Shown here: piece by piece, positions 8,918 to 19,222 of the stretch
Position numbering within the stretch: position 1 is the stretch's first letter
How the letters are laid out: each line of letters starts with the position of its first letter
NCBI GenBank assembly: GCA_028716845.1
Contig: JAQUPF010000001.1
Coordinates: 311,590 to 375,589 of the forward strand
DNA length: 64,000 bases
Reading direction: 5' to 3'
DNA from: a bacterium
GTDB taxonomy: Bacteria > Auribacterota > Tritonobacteria > UBA1439
The notes under the pieces: generated by a model
Databases searched by the model: none
What the model was told of the DNA's origin: nothing
The model's input: the letters and a program-made list of their open reading frames with translations, nothing else
Translations under genes and position numbers: made by a program

Positions 8918-9123
8918 GGAGATCACAGAGAACAACTACAGTTCAAAGTTGAACGTTCAAAGTCGAAAGCAGCACTATCCTCCGCGTCCTCTGTGCCCTC
9001 TGTGGCCGGTTGTATCTGCGTCGATCCGCGGCCGGAACCCTGTATCTACTGCAATCCAATCCGTGACAATCCGTCAATGATCCGTGGAGATCCGCGGCTC
9101 GTGGTTCATTGTTCCGCCGCGGC
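8918..9123 (-). repeat. 207-bp repeat, inverted near-identical copy of 28803-29009
   Basis: Reading the minus strand gives the same order of words as 28803-29009 on the plus strand. That order is GCCGCGGCGGAACAATG, GATCTCCACGGATCATTGAC, GGATTGCAGTAGATACAGGG, module A, module B and TTCTCTGTGATCTCC. Only scattered differences were seen by eye. The first 98 bp are shared again, in the orientation of the 28.8-kb copy, at 12260-12358. Confidence 0.85.
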
Positions 9124-9127
9124 TCAT

Positions 9128-9255
9128 GCGATGTACGAAGTACGAAGGACGACCGACGGACTGCGTCTGCAGAATCCGCGTTCATCCGTGGCGGATCCTC
9201 TGTTCCTTTCAACCTTGAACGTTCAACTTTGAACTGTAGTTGGATCCGTGGTGGA
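9128..9255. repeat. Repeat modules C and B downstream of uvrA
   Basis: TACGAAGTACGAAGGACGAC (module C, about 9133-9152) is followed by CGCGTTCATCCGTGGCGG and module B (CTTGAACGTTCAACTTTG, about 9213-9231). Module B overlaps the last codons of uvrA (see that gene). Confidence 0.8.
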
Positions 9256-12099
9256 TTCTTTCTTCTTTCGCGCGGCCTGGCGGAGGTAGGGCCGCAGGGC
9301 GCGGCCGGTGTGCGACGCGCCGCACGCGGCGACCGCCTCGGGCGCCCCCTCGGCGACGATGCGCCCCCCCGCCTCCCCCCCCTCGGGGCCGAGGTCGATG
9401 ACCCAGTCGGCGCACTTGACGACCTCCATGTTGTGCTCGACGACGATGACGGTGTTCCCCGCGTCCACGAGGCGCCCGAGGACGTCGAGGAGGGCGCTGA
9501 TGTCGGCGAAGTGGAGGCCGGTCGTCGGCTCGTCGAGGATGTAGAGGGTGTTCCCCGTCGAGACGCGGCCGAGCTCGGCGGCGAGCTTCACCCGCTGCGC
9601 CTCCCCGCCGGAGAGGGTGGTGGCCGGCTGGCCGAGGGCGATGTAGCCGAGCCCCACCTCGGCGAGGACGCCGAGCCGGCGGTGGAGGGGGGGGACGGCC
9701 CGGAAGAGGAGACGCGCCTCGTCGACGGTCATCGCGAGGACGTCCGCGATGCTCTTCCCCTTGAACCGCACCTCGAGCGTCTCCCGGTTGTAGCGCCGGC
9801 CGCCGCACGCCTCGCACGGGACGTAGACGTCCGGCAGGAAGTGCATCTCCACCCGCAGCAGGCCGTCGCCGCGGCATGCCTCGCAGCGGCCCCCCTTCAC
9901 GTTGAAGCTGAAGCGTCCCGGCTTCCAGCCGCGCGCCCTCGATTCGGGATGGCGGGAGAAAAGGTCACGGATGACCGTGTAGACGCCCGTGTAGGTGGCG
10001 GGGTTCGAGCGCGGCGTACGGCCGATCGGCGACTGGTCGATCAGGACGACCTTGTCGATCAGGTCGAGGCCGCGGAGCTCCCGGTGCGCCCCGGGCTGTT
10101 CGCGTGCGCCGTGGAAATGCCGCTCGAGGGCGCGCCGGAGCGTCTCGTCCACGAGCGAGCTCTTGCCCGCCCCCGACACGCCGGTGACGGCGCACACGAC
10201 CCCGAGCGGGAAATGGACGTCGATCGACCGCAGGTTGTTGTGCGCCGCGCCGATGACGCTCAGCCGCCGTTTCCCCGGCCGCCGCCGGCGGGGCGGCACC
10301 GGGATCCGGCGCGCCCCCGAGAGGAACTGCCCCGTGACCGATTCCGCGGCCGCGACGATCTCCTCGACGCCGCCCCGGGCGACGACCCGGCCGCCCTGGA
10401 CGCCCGCCCCGGGGCCGAGGTCCACGATGTAATCCGCCGCCCTGATCGTCGCCTCGTCGTGCTCGATGACCACCACGGTGTTCCCGAGGTCCCGCAGCCG
10501 CGCGAGCGTGTCGAGGAGCCGCGCCGTGTCGCGCGGGTGGAGGCCGACGCTCGGCTCGTCGAGGATGTACAGCACGCCGACGAGGCCGGCGCCGATCTGC
10601 GTGGCGAGCCGCGTCCGCTGGGCCTCGCCGCCCGAGAGCGTGCCGCTCTCCCGGTCGAGGGTGAGGTAGTCGAGGCCGACGCGGCGGAGGAAGGAGAGCC
10701 GCTCCGCGATCTCCCGGACGAGCTCGCGCCCCACCGCCTCGTCCCTCCCGGCGAGCTCGAGGCCCCCGAAGAAGGCGAGGGCCCGGTCGACCGTCATGGC
10801 GGCGACGGCGCTGATCGATTCGCCGCCGACCGTCACGGCGAGCGCCTCCGGCCGGAGCCGCCGGCCGCCGCACTCGGGGCAGGGGATCTCCACCATGAAC
10901 TCCCGGAACTTCTCCCGGACGTACGCGCTCCCCGTGTCGCGGAAACGCCGCTCGAGGATCGGGATGACGCCCTCGAAGGCGGCGCGCCGGTCGCGGGGCC
11001 GCCGCCCGTGCCGGGAGCGGACCGTGACCGGCCCGCCGCCGGAGCCGCGGAGCACGATCTCCTGCCACCGCCGCTCGAGCCGGTCGAACGGCACGTCGAG
11101 GCTGAAGCCGTACCGCCGGGCGGCCGCGCGGAGGAGGCGCTTGTAGTGGAGGGCGAGGGAGCGGGAGCCGGCGTAGCGGAACGGGATGATCGCGCCGGCG
11201 GCCAGGCTCCGGCCCCCGTCGACGATCATCTCGCGGGTGAACGTGAGCCGGCGGCCGAGTCCGTGGCAGGCGGGGCATGCCCCCTGGGGGCTGTTGAACG
11301 AGAAGCCGCTCGGCTCGAGGTCCCGGTGGCCCCGCCCGCACGCGCCGCAGCTCAGCCGCTCGCTGAATCGCCGCTCCTCCGCGGGGGCGTCCGCCCCGAT
11401 GATCGCCTCCCCCCCGCCGAGGCGGAGGGCGAGCTCGAGGGAGTCGGTGAGGCGGTTCCTGATTCCCTCCCGGAGCGCGAGGCGGTCCACGACGACGTCC
11501 ACGGTGTGCGGCTGCCGGGGGTCGAGCCGCCCGGCGGCCTCGATCTCGGCGAGGCGGCCGTCGACGCGGACCCGGACGAAGCCCTCCTGGGCGAACCGGC
11601 GGAGCATCGCCGCGTGATCCCCCTTCGCCTCCTCGACCGCCCGCGCCATGACCATGACGGCCCTCCCGTCCCCCATGCCGAGGACCTCGTCCGCCATTTC
11701 CTGCACCGTCCGCCGGCGGACGGGACCGCCGCAGGCGACGCAGTGCGGGACGCCGGCGCGGGCGTAGAGGACGCGGAGGTAGTCGTGGATCTCGGTGACC
11801 GTGGCGACCGTGGAGCGTGGGTTCGCGCCGAGCGGGCGCTGGCCGATGGCGATCGCCGGCGAGAGCCCCTCGATGTGCTCCACCTCCGGCTTCTGCATCT
11901 GGGAGAGGAACTGCCGCGCGTAGGCCGAGAGGCTCTCCACGTACTTCCGCTGCCCCTCGGCGAAGAGGGTGTCGATCGCGAGCGAGGACTTCCCGGAGCC
12001 GGAGACGCCCGTGACGACGATGAGCCGGTCGCGGGGCAGATCGAGGTCGATCCCCTTCAGGTTGTGCTCGCGCGCGCCGCGGATGACGATCCGGTCCAC
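9223..12099 (-). CDS. uvrA: Excinuclease ABC subunit A
   Basis: 958 residues; UvrA is usually about 940. It contains two ABC modules. Walker [10 protein letters not shown] is at residues 31-39, and the second, GVSGAGKSS, is at about residue 640. Two LSGGEAQR signatures and the UvrB-interaction and zinc-finger segments (CGACGRG...CPACHG and CEACRG...CEACGG) are also visible. It detects bulky DNA damage and loads UvrB. The start codon is GTG at 12099, with a -10-like TATAAT ending only 6 nt upstream, so the mRNA may be leaderless. The last 11 or so codons ([11 protein letters not shown]) and the stop are encoded by repeat module B, a tail foreign to UvrA. Confidence 0.96.
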   Translation of the reverse strand: MDRIVIRGAREHNLKGIDLDLPRDRLIVVTGVSGSGKSSLAIDTLFAEGQRKYVESLSAYARQFLSQMQKPEVEHIEGLSPAIAIGQRPLGANPRSTVATVTEIHDYLRVLYARAGVPHCVACGGPVRRRTVQEMADEVLGMGDGRAVMVMARAVEEAKGDHAAMLRRFAQEGFVRVRVDGRLAEIEAAGRLDPRQPHTVDVVVDRLALREGIRNRLTDSLELALRLGGGEAIIGADAPAEERRFSERLSCGACGRGHRDLEPSGFSFNSPQGACPACHGLGRRLTFTREMIVDGGRSLAAGAIIPFRYAGSRSLALHYKRLLRAAARRYGFSLDVPFDRLERRWQEIVLRGSGGGPVTVRSRHGRRPRDRRAAFEGVIPILERRFRDTGSAYVREKFREFMVEIPCPECGGRRLRPEALAVTVGGESISAVAAMTVDRALAFFGGLELAGRDEAVGRELVREIAERLSFLRRVGLDYLTLDRESGTLSGGEAQRTRLATQIGAGLVGVLYILDEPSVGLHPRDTARLLDTLARLRDLGNTVVVIEHDEATIRAADYIVDLGPGAGVQGGRVVARGGVEEIVAAAESVTGQFLSGARRIPVPPRRRRPGKRRLSVIGAAHNNLRSIDVHFPLGVVCAVTGVSGAGKSSLVDETLRRALERHFHGAREQPGAHRELRGLDLIDKVVLIDQSPIGRTPRSNPATYTGVYTVIRDLFSRHPESRARGWKPGRFSFNVKGGRCEACRGDGLLRVEMHFLPDVYVPCEACGGRRYNRETLEVRFKGKSIADVLAMTVDEARLLFRAVPPLHRRLGVLAEVGLGYIALGQPATTLSGGEAQRVKLAAELGRVSTGNTLYILDEPTTGLHFADISALLDVLGRLVDAGNTVIVVEHNMEVVKCADWVIDLGPEGGEAGGRIVAEGAPEAVAACGASHTGRALRPYLRQAARKKKESTTDPTTVQS

Positions 12100-12105
12100 G
12101 AAACT

Positions 12106-12111
12106 ATTATA
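12106..12111 (-). promoter_or_regulatory. -10 element of uvrA, suggesting a leaderless mRNA
   Basis: TATAAT on the minus strand ends 6 nt before the GTG start at 12099. No convincing -35 hexamer was found at 16-18 bp; that position falls in repeat module A. Confidence 0.45.
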
Positions 12112-12372
12112 GCCACAGAGAACACAGAGAACACAAAGGATATTGGTTCAGCCGCATCCGAACATCGAGAGTTGAAAGAACTTCTGTTTCGGCCGCGGAT
12201 TGACGCGGATCATGCAAACGCAGTTCGTCGGTCGTCGTTCGTACTTCGTCCATCGCATGAGCCGCGGCGGAACAATGAACCACGAGCCGCGGATCTCCAC
12301 GGATCATTGACGGATTGTCACGGATTGGATTGCAGTAGATACAGGGTTCCGGCCGCGGCAAGGGACGGATTA
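12112..12372. repeat. Mosaic intergenic repeat block between uvrA and nadB
   Basis: Holds module A (CACAGAGAACACAGAGAACA, 12114-12133), a GGATTGACGCGGATCATG unit, module C (CAGTTCGTCGGTCGTCG, about 12211) and a 98-bp segment (12260-12358) that looks identical to the first half of the repeat at 28803. The two divergent genes uvrA and nadB read outward from it. Confidence 0.85.
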
Positions 12373-12389
12373 TGGAGGGCGGCTTCCCA

Positions 12390-12419
12390 TTGCCTCGCGT
12401 CGCGTCCGGTTGCTACCAT
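12390..12419 (+). promoter_or_regulatory. Predicted promoter of nadB (leaderless start)
   Basis: TTGCCT (12390-12395) and TACCAT (12414-12419) are 18 bp apart. The -10 ends 7 nt before the nadB ATG, so transcription would start at or next to the initiation codon. Confidence 0.45.
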
Positions 12420-12426
12420 CTCAGGG

Positions 12427-14024
<1,598 letters not shown>

Positions 14025-14028
<4 letters not shown>

Positions 14029-14699
14029 TGCGGCGCCTTCCCCTGCCGCCCCTCGCCGCGGCGGCCGCCCTCGCGGCGGCCGCTCCCGCAGGGGGGGAGG
14101 AGGCGTGCGTCCGGATCGGTTTCGAGGCCGGCGCGCCGCTCGCGGTGCAGGGGTGGGAGGAGAAGGTCTACAACAGGCCGAACCGCTGGGAGGTCGGCAT
14201 GGACGGCGGCGAGGCCTTTCTCCGCGCCGTGAGCGACGGGAGCGCCTCCATGCTCTACCGCCCCGTCCGCTTCGACGCCCGCGACTGTCCGGTCGTCCGC
14301 TGGTCCTGGAAGGTGACGCGCCTGCCGCGCAAGGGGCCGGCGCACACGCAGGCGAACGACGACTACGGCGCCCGGATCTACTTCTTCTTCCCGGGCCGGA
14401 CGTTCCTCACCTCCCGCGTCCTCCAGTACGTCCGGGACAACGAGACGCCCCCGGGGACGATCAGGACGAGCCCATCCTCGGGGAGGTGCCGGCTGGTCGT
14501 CGTGCACTCGGGGGCGGCGGAGCTCGGGGAGTGGATCACCGTGGAGCGGAACCTGTTCGAGGATTACGCGCGGGCGTTCGGCCGGGCGCCGGCCCGGCCC
14601 GTCGGGGGGATCGGTTTCATGACCGACTCCGACGACACCGCGTCCTCCGCCGAGGCGTACTACGGCCCCCTCACCGTGGGGTCAGATCTTCACTATTAA
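14025..14699 (+). CDS. DUF3047 family secreted protein, C-terminus altered by repeat element
   Basis: 224 residues, starting at one of two adjacent ATGs (14025 or 14028) behind a GGGGAGGAGGG ribosome site. A signal peptide (about residues 1-22, ending APAGG) precedes a DUF3047 domain. The domain shows the segment WSWKVTRLPRKG, the DDYGARIYFFFPG stretch and the ending IGFMTDSDDTASSAEAYYGPL. These are characteristic of the family, whose function is unknown but which is probably periplasmic. The last codons (VGSDLHY) and the TAA stop lie in the left arm of the 110-bp inverted-repeat element, so the native end has been replaced. DUF3047 normally ends near this point, so activity may be kept. Confidence 0.8.
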
Positions 14700-14787
14700 C
14701 CAAGCGCGGGAATCGGCTTATGGCAGCGGTGGCTCCGTTCGGGAATCAGCGGCTCCGATCGTCAGTTAATAGTGAAGATCTGACCCC
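14678..14787. mobile_element. 110-bp element with perfect 23-bp terminal inverted repeats (MITE-like)
   Basis: The left arm GGGGTCAGATCTTC... (14678-14700) and the right arm (14765-14787) are perfect 23-bp inverted repeats around a 64-bp centre with no open frame. The left arm supplies the last codons and the stop of the DUF3047 gene; the right arm ends at the base before the next ATG. From memory (not checked), GGGGTCAGA...TATTAA-type ends occur beside IS200-like/REP-associated tyrosine transposases in many environmental genomes. No transposase is encoded here, and no target duplication is evident. Confidence 0.75.
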
Positions 14788-15309
14788 ATGAAGATCGCGG
14801 TCGGGTCAAGGAACCCGCTCAAGATCGAGGCGGTGCGGAACGTCGCCGCGAGGGTCTTCGACGGCGTCACGGTCGAGGGGGTCGCCGTCGATTCGGGCGT
14901 CCGCGGAAACCCCCTCACCGACGCCGAGACGATCGCCGGCGCCGTCGCGCGCGCGAGGGCGGCGCGCGAGAAGACCGGCGCCGACCTCGGCGTCGGCCTG
15001 GAGGGCGGGATCACGCGGGTCGAGGGCTCCTGCTACACCTGCGTCTGGTGCGCGATCGACGACGGGGGGCGGGTGCTGAAGGGCGGCGGCGTGCACGTGC
15101 CCGTGCCGGACAGGGTGGCCGCCATGATCGCCGACGAGGGGGTGGAAATGGGCGCCGCGATGGACCTCCTCACCTCGATGCGCGACACGAAGCGGAAGAT
15201 GGGCTTCGAGGGGATCGTCACGCGCGGCCTCGTGGATCGCAGGGGCTCGTTCGAGTCCGTGGTCGCCTATGCCCTCTCGCGGATCCTCTCGCCGCACCTC
15301 TACGACTAG
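14788..15309 (+). CDS. Inosine/xanthosine triphosphatase, YjjX/NTPase family
   Basis: 173 residues. The N-terminus MKIAVGSRNPLKIEAVRN is the diagnostic start of the YjjX (ITPase/XTPase) family, and DLGVGLEGGI and GFEGIVTRGLVDR... are its further motifs. The enzyme hydrolyses non-canonical purine triphosphates (ITP, XTP) to the diphosphates, keeping the nucleotide pool clean. Homology puts the start at 14788, directly adjoining the 110-bp repeat, so its original upstream region and ribosome site have been replaced. The only purine-rich stretch upstream is GTGAAGA within the repeat. Expression may depend on read-through from nadB-DUF3047 or on the element itself. Confidence 0.85.
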   Translation: MKIAVGSRNPLKIEAVRNVAARVFDGVTVEGVAVDSGVRGNPLTDAETIAGAVARARAAREKTGADLGVGLEGGITRVEGSCYTCVWCAIDDGGRVLKGGGVHVPVPDRVAAMIADEGVEMGAAMDLLTSMRDTKRKMGFEGIVTRGLVDRRGSFESVVAYALSRILSPHLYD

Positions 15310-15336
15310 GATCGGCGCCCCCCGGGCCGATATCGC

Positions 15337-15366
15337 TTTACATCCCCCGCCGCGTTCCGCTACCGT
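15337..15366 (+). promoter_or_regulatory. Predicted promoter of the sensor-kinase operon
   Basis: TTTACA (15337-15342) and TACCGT (15361-15366) are 18 bp apart, 80 bp before the kinase ATG. A possible ATCGGC/GCCGAT hairpin lies just upstream. Confidence 0.4.
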
Positions 15367-15447
15367 AGTGCGCCGGCGGACCCACACAGGCGGCGGCCCG
15401 CGCGGCACGCCGCCCGCGCGATCCGCCCCTCCCGAGGAGGCACGCCG

Positions 15448-17229
15448 ATGGCCGGCCGGATCATGGTCGTGGACGACGACCCGGACGTGCGGAACGTCCT
15501 CGCCCGCTACCTCACGGGAGAGGGGTGGGAGGTCGTCGCCACGGACGATGCGGCCGCCGCCGCGGACGGGGCTGCCGGCTGCGACCTCCTCCTCCTCGAC
15601 ATCCGGATGCCCGGCGTGGACGGCATCGACCTCCTCGGGCGGTGCAGGCAGACCGCGCCGGCCACCGAGGTCATCATCATCACCGGCCATGCCAGCATGG
15701 AGACCGCCATCCGGGCGCTCGAGTACGGCGCCTTCGACTACCTCCTCAAGCCCCTCGACCTCGACCTCCTCTGCCGCACCGCCCGCCGCGCCCTCGAGAA
15801 GAAGCGCCTCGTCGACGAAAACCGCCGGCTCCTGGAGGAGCTCACGGACTCCAATAGGCGGCTGGCGGACCTCGCCCGGACGCTCGAGCGCCGGGTGGAG
15901 GAGCGCACGCGCGAACTCGCCGAATCGAAAGAGGCGGCGGAGCGGGGCGCCCGCAGGCTCGCCACGATCAACGAGATCACGCGGGCCGTCACCTCCAGCC
16001 TCGACCTCCGCGAGGTGCTCCGGATCGTCGCGTCGGAGACGGGGAAGATCATCCGCTTCGACCGCGCCAGCATCACGCTCACCGACGGCCTCCGCAGCGT
16101 CAACAAGGTCTACTTCCTCAAGCCGGCCCCCGAGGGGGAGCCCGAGGACGGCGCCCCCTTCCCCATCGGGGGAACCGGCATCGAGCGTGTAATCCGCACC
16201 GGCGAACCCCTCATCCGCGACGGCCTCGACACGGCGGCCGTCTTCCCCGAGGACGAATTCATCCGGGCGACCGGCATGCGGTCGGGCATCGTGCTCCCGC
16301 TCATCTCGAGGGGCGTGCCGATCGGCACGTTCAACCTGGGGAGCGCGGAGGCCGGGGCATACGGCGCGGAGGACGGGGCGGTCCTCCGGCAGATCGCCGG
16401 CCAGATCGCCATCGCGATCGAGAACGCCGACCTCTACCGGCGGCTCCGGCAATACAGCGACTCGCTCGAGTCCATGGTCGCCCGGCGGACCGAGGACCTC
16501 CAGCGGAGCATCGCCGAGCTCCGGGCGGCGCAGGACCGGCTCGTCCAATCCGAGAAGCTCGCCGCCACCTCCAAGCTCATCGCGGGCGTGGCGCACGAGA
16601 TCAAGAACCCGCTCAACTCGATGGCGTTCGCGACCGCGAACATCGAGAAGGCGCTCTCCTCGCCGCTCGACCGGAAGAAGGCGCTCGCCCTCTGCCGGGA
16701 GAACCTCTCCATCCTCCGATCGGACATCGCCCGGCTCGGGGAAATGGTGAACGCGTTCATGTCGTTCACGAAGCCGGTCCGCGTCCAGCGCGAGGCGGCG
16801 GACCCGAACGAGATCGTCCGGGAGGTCGTCCGCCGCCTCGGCCCCGAGCTCGCCGCGAAGCGGATCGGCCTCGATGAGCGCTACGATCCGGCCGTCCCCC
16901 GCCTCATGCTCGAGCGGGACCCGTTCCACCGCGCCCTCCTCAACCTGCTCCTGAACGCGCGCGACGCGGCACCGAGGGGCGGCGCCATCCGGCTCTCGAC
17001 GAGGCGCGCGGGGGGCCGGGTCGAGATCGAGGTGGCGGACGACGGCTGCGGCATCCCGCCCGAGATCAGGGACCGGGTCTTCGACATCTTCTTCACCACG
17101 AAGGCGGAGGGGGCGGGCCTCGGCCTCGCGCAGGTGTACCGGACCGTCGAGAGCCACGGCGGGACGATCACGTTCCGGAGCGAGGTCGGCGGGGGGACGA
17201 CGTTCCTCATCTCCCTGCCGGCGGGGTGA
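15448..17229 (+). CDS. Hybrid receiver-GAF-histidine kinase
   Basis: 593 residues with an unusual order: an N-terminal receiver domain (phospho-acceptor Asp51 in LLLLDIRMPG, conserved Lys in LLKPLD near 110), a coiled coil (about 120-170), a GAF domain (about 175-330), and a second coiled coil. A HisKA domain follows with the phospho-acceptor His383 in VAHEIKNPLNSM, and then a HATPase domain (N box LLNLLLNARDAA; G boxes DDGCGIPPE and GAGLGLAQV). No membrane helix is present, so it is a cytoplasmic kinase driven by its own receiver and a small-molecule or redox GAF signal. An AGGAGGC ribosome site precedes the ATG. It overlaps or abuts the sigma-54 regulator that follows, its likely partner. 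Confidence 0.9.
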   Translation: MAGRIMVVDDDPDVRNVLARYLTGEGWEVVATDDAAAAADGAAGCDLLLLDIRMPGVDGIDLLGRCRQTAPATEVIIITGHASMETAIRALEYGAFDYLLKPLDLDLLCRTARRALEKKRLVDENRRLLEELTDSNRRLADLARTLERRVEERTRELAESKEAAERGARRLATINEITRAVTSSLDLREVLRIVASETGKIIRFDRASITLTDGLRSVNKVYFLKPAPEGEPEDGAPFPIGGTGIERVIRTGEPLIRDGLDTAAVFPEDEFIRATGMRSGIVLPLISRGVPIGTFNLGSAEAGAYGAEDGAVLRQIAGQIAIAIENADLYRRLRQYSDSLESMVARRTEDLQRSIAELRAAQDRLVQSEKLAATSKLIAGVAHEIKNPLNSMAFATANIEKALSSPLDRKKALALCRENLSILRSDIARLGEMVNAFMSFTKPVRVQREAADPNEIVREVVRRLGPELAAKRIGLDERYDPAVPRLMLERDPFHRALLNLLLNARDAAPRGGAIRLSTRRAGGRVEIEVADDGCGIPPEIRDRVFDIFFTTKAEGAGLGLAQVYRTVESHGGTITFRSEVGGGTTFLISLPAG

Positions 17230-17237
17230 CGGAGACA

Positions 17238-18629
17238 ATGGGCGCGCTCGACATCCTCCTGCTCGACGACGACGACAACACGCGGAGGAGTCTTTCCACC
17301 TTCCTCCGCATGCACGGCCACGAGGTCGCGACCGCCGCGCGCCCCTCCGAGGCGCTCGCGATGCTCGGCGCCGGCGCGCACCACGTCCTCCTCACCGACG
17401 TCCGGATGCCCGAGATGGACGGCATCCAGGTCATCGGCAGGGCGCGGGCGCTCTCCCCCGACCTCACCGTCATCGTCATGACCGCCTACGGGGACGTGAA
17501 GGACGCCGTCCGCGCCATGCAGGCGGGGGCGTTCGACTACCTGACGAAGCCACTCGACGAGGAGGAGCTCATCGCCATCCTCGGGAAGGCGGCCGAGCGC
17601 CACGCCCTGATCGAGGAGGTCCGGACGCTCCGCCGGAAGGTGGGCGCGGAATCGCCGTTCGAGGGGATCATCGGCACGAGCGCCGCCATGGGCGGCGTCT
17701 ACGACCTCATCCGGATGGCCGCGGGGAGCGAGGCGGCCGTCCTCATCACCGGCGAGACCGGCAGCGGGAAGGAGGTGGCGGCCCGCGCGATCCATCGGGC
17801 GGGCGCGCGCGCCGCCGGCCCGCTCGTCACCGTCTCCTGCGGGGCGCTCCCCGAGACGCTGCTGGAGAGCGAGCTCTTCGGCCACGTGAAGGGCGCCTTC
17901 ACGGGCGCGGTGAGCGACCGGGCGGGGAAGATCCGAACGGCCGACGGCGGGACCCTCTTCCTCGACGAGGTGGGGACGCTGAGCCCGTCCGCCCAGGCGA
18001 AGCTCCTCCGCTGCCTCGAGGAGAAGAAGTGCGAGCCGCTCGGCGGCGACCGGACGGTCGAGACGGACATCCGGGTCATCGCCGCCACGAACGAGGACCT
18101 CGCGCGCGCGGTCGGGGAGAAGCGGTTCCGGAAGGACCTCTACTACCGCCTCAACGTCCTCCAGATCGAGATCCCCCCGCTCAGGAAGCGGAAGGAGGAC
18201 ATCCCGCTCCTCGCCCGGCACTTCCTGGGCGGGATGGGGCGGCCGGAGGCCTCGGTCTCCTCCGAGGCGATGAGCCTCCTCCTCGCGCACGACTGGCCCG
18301 GCAACGTGCGCGAGCTGGAACACGTCATCGAGCGGGGGATCGCCTCGATGCGCGGCGATGTCCTCACGCCGGACGACCTTCCGCCGGCGATCGGCCGCGG
18401 CGGCGTCCAGGAGGCGGCCACGCTCGGCGACAAGGTCGCCGTCTTCGAAAAGAACCTCATCGAGGACAAGTTGCGCGAGACCGGCGGCAACGTCGCCCGC
18501 GCCGCGCTGGAACTGCGCGAGCCGATCCGGACGCTCAGGCGCAAGATCAAGCGCTACGGCATCCGACCGCGGAAAAAGACCGGCGACGCCCCTCTCCCCC
18601 TCCCAGAGAATCACCCCCTGCCAGAATAG
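17238..18629 (+). CDS. Sigma-54-dependent response regulator (NtrC family)
   Basis: 463 residues from ATG 17238. A GTG at 17226 that overlaps the kinase stop is an alternative start. The receiver has its phospho-acceptor at about Asp54 (LLTDVRMPEMDG). The AAA+ domain shows Walker A GETGSGKE (about residue 172), the sigma-54 contact loop GAFTGA (about 220) and the DLYYRLNV/PPLRKRKEDI segments. The C-terminus is a Fis-type helix-turn-helix (VARAALELREPIRTLRRKI). It should activate sigma-54 promoters when phosphorylated by the upstream kinase. Its targets are not evident here; no clear -24/-12 box was found upstream of the genes that follow. Confidence 0.92.
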   Translation: MGALDILLLDDDDNTRRSLSTFLRMHGHEVATAARPSEALAMLGAGAHHVLLTDVRMPEMDGIQVIGRARALSPDLTVIVMTAYGDVKDAVRAMQAGAFDYLTKPLDEEELIAILGKAAERHALIEEVRTLRRKVGAESPFEGIIGTSAAMGGVYDLIRMAAGSEAAVLITGETGSGKEVAARAIHRAGARAAGPLVTVSCGALPETLLESELFGHVKGAFTGAVSDRAGKIRTADGGTLFLDEVGTLSPSAQAKLLRCLEEKKCEPLGGDRTVETDIRVIAATNEDLARAVGEKRFRKDLYYRLNVLQIEIPPLRKRKEDIPLLARHFLGGMGRPEASVSSEAMSLLLAHDWPGNVRELEHVIERGIASMRGDVLTPDDLPPAIGRGGVQEAATLGDKVAVFEKNLIEDKLRETGGNVARAALELREPIRTLRRKIKRYGIRPRKKTGDAPLPLPENHPLPE

Positions 18630-18647
18630 TGCCATCATGGCACTATT
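18625..18647. promoter_or_regulatory. 23-bp near-perfect palindrome (11-bp arms, 1-bp centre)
   Basis: AATAGTGCCAT (18625-18635) and ATGGCACTATT (18637-18647) are perfect inverted arms around a single C. The left arm overlaps the stop codon of the sigma-54 regulator. There is no T-run after it, so it looks more like a dimeric-protein operator than a terminator. A weaker related repeat (AATGGCCAT..ATGGCATT) lies at 18669-18687. Confidence 0.55.
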
Positions 18648-18712
18648 GTATTCTTGCTGATCTTCGCCAATGGCCATTTATGGCATTCCCCATCCGGGCA
18701 ATCACCCTCGCC

Positions 18713-18755
18713 ATAATGTGTATCTCATAGCACCAGAATGAATTATGCACATTAT
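18713..18755. promoter_or_regulatory. Inverted repeat upstream of the lone receiver gene
   Basis: ATAATGTG (18713-18720) and CACATTAT (18748-18755) are perfect 8-bp arms 27 bp apart in a stretch clearly more AT-rich than its surroundings, 75 bp before the next start. It may be a protein-binding or promoter region; no canonical promoter could be fixed. Confidence 0.35.
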
Positions 18756-18829
18756 CTCAAATGAACCAACACCGGCATGTCTCTTGCTGATTTCTTCGCC
18801 GTGCGCGGGAATAGCGCGGAGTGATTGCG

Positions 18830-19222
18830 ATGGCCCGGAAAACGAAAATACTGGTCGTGGACGACGCGGAGAACATCCGGCGCGCCTTCTCCGGCATGCT
18901 CGAGCTCTCCGGTTATGAGGCCTTCCAGGCGGAGACCGGTGAGGAGGCGATCGAGACAATCGAGCGGGAGGATATCTCGCTCACGCTGATGGACGTCGTC
19001 ATGCCCGGGATGGGGGGCCTCGAGGCGGCGAAGCGGATTCGCGCGATCAGGAAAGACCACCCCGTCATCCTCATGAGCGGCTACGCGGATGACCGCATCG
19101 AAACATCCGGCATGGAGGCCGGGGTGCGCGCATTCCTCAGGAAGCCGTTCGACGGCTCCATCCTCCTCAAAACGATCCGCGGCGAGATCCGCTCGGCCGA
19201 AGCGGTGGAGGCGGCGCGATGA
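18830..19222 (+). CDS. Single-domain response regulator (CheY-like)
   Basis: 130 residues from ATG 18830, preferred over the GTG at 18821 because GGAG is 8 nt upstream. It is a receiver domain only. It has the acidic pair DD (residues 11-12), the phospho-acceptor Asp55 in [11 protein letters not shown], Ser in ILMSGYA and Lys in FLRKPFD. With no output domain it probably acts by protein-protein contact or in a phosphorelay. Its stop overlaps the start of the secreted Pro/Thr-repeat protein (ATGA), an odd coupling of a cytoplasmic receiver with an exported protein. Confidence 0.88.
   Translation: MARKTKILVVDDAENIRRAFSGMLELSGYEAFQAETGEEAIETIEREDISLTLMDVVMPGMGGLEAAKRIRAIRKDHPVILMSGYADDRIETSGMEAGVRAFLRKPFDGSILLKTIRGEIRSAEAVEAAR

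Noticed and set aside
18638-18657. Sigma-54 promoter (TGGCAC...TTGC) before the lone receiver
   Set aside because: The GG and GC doublets are 15 nt apart instead of 10, so the element does not fit.
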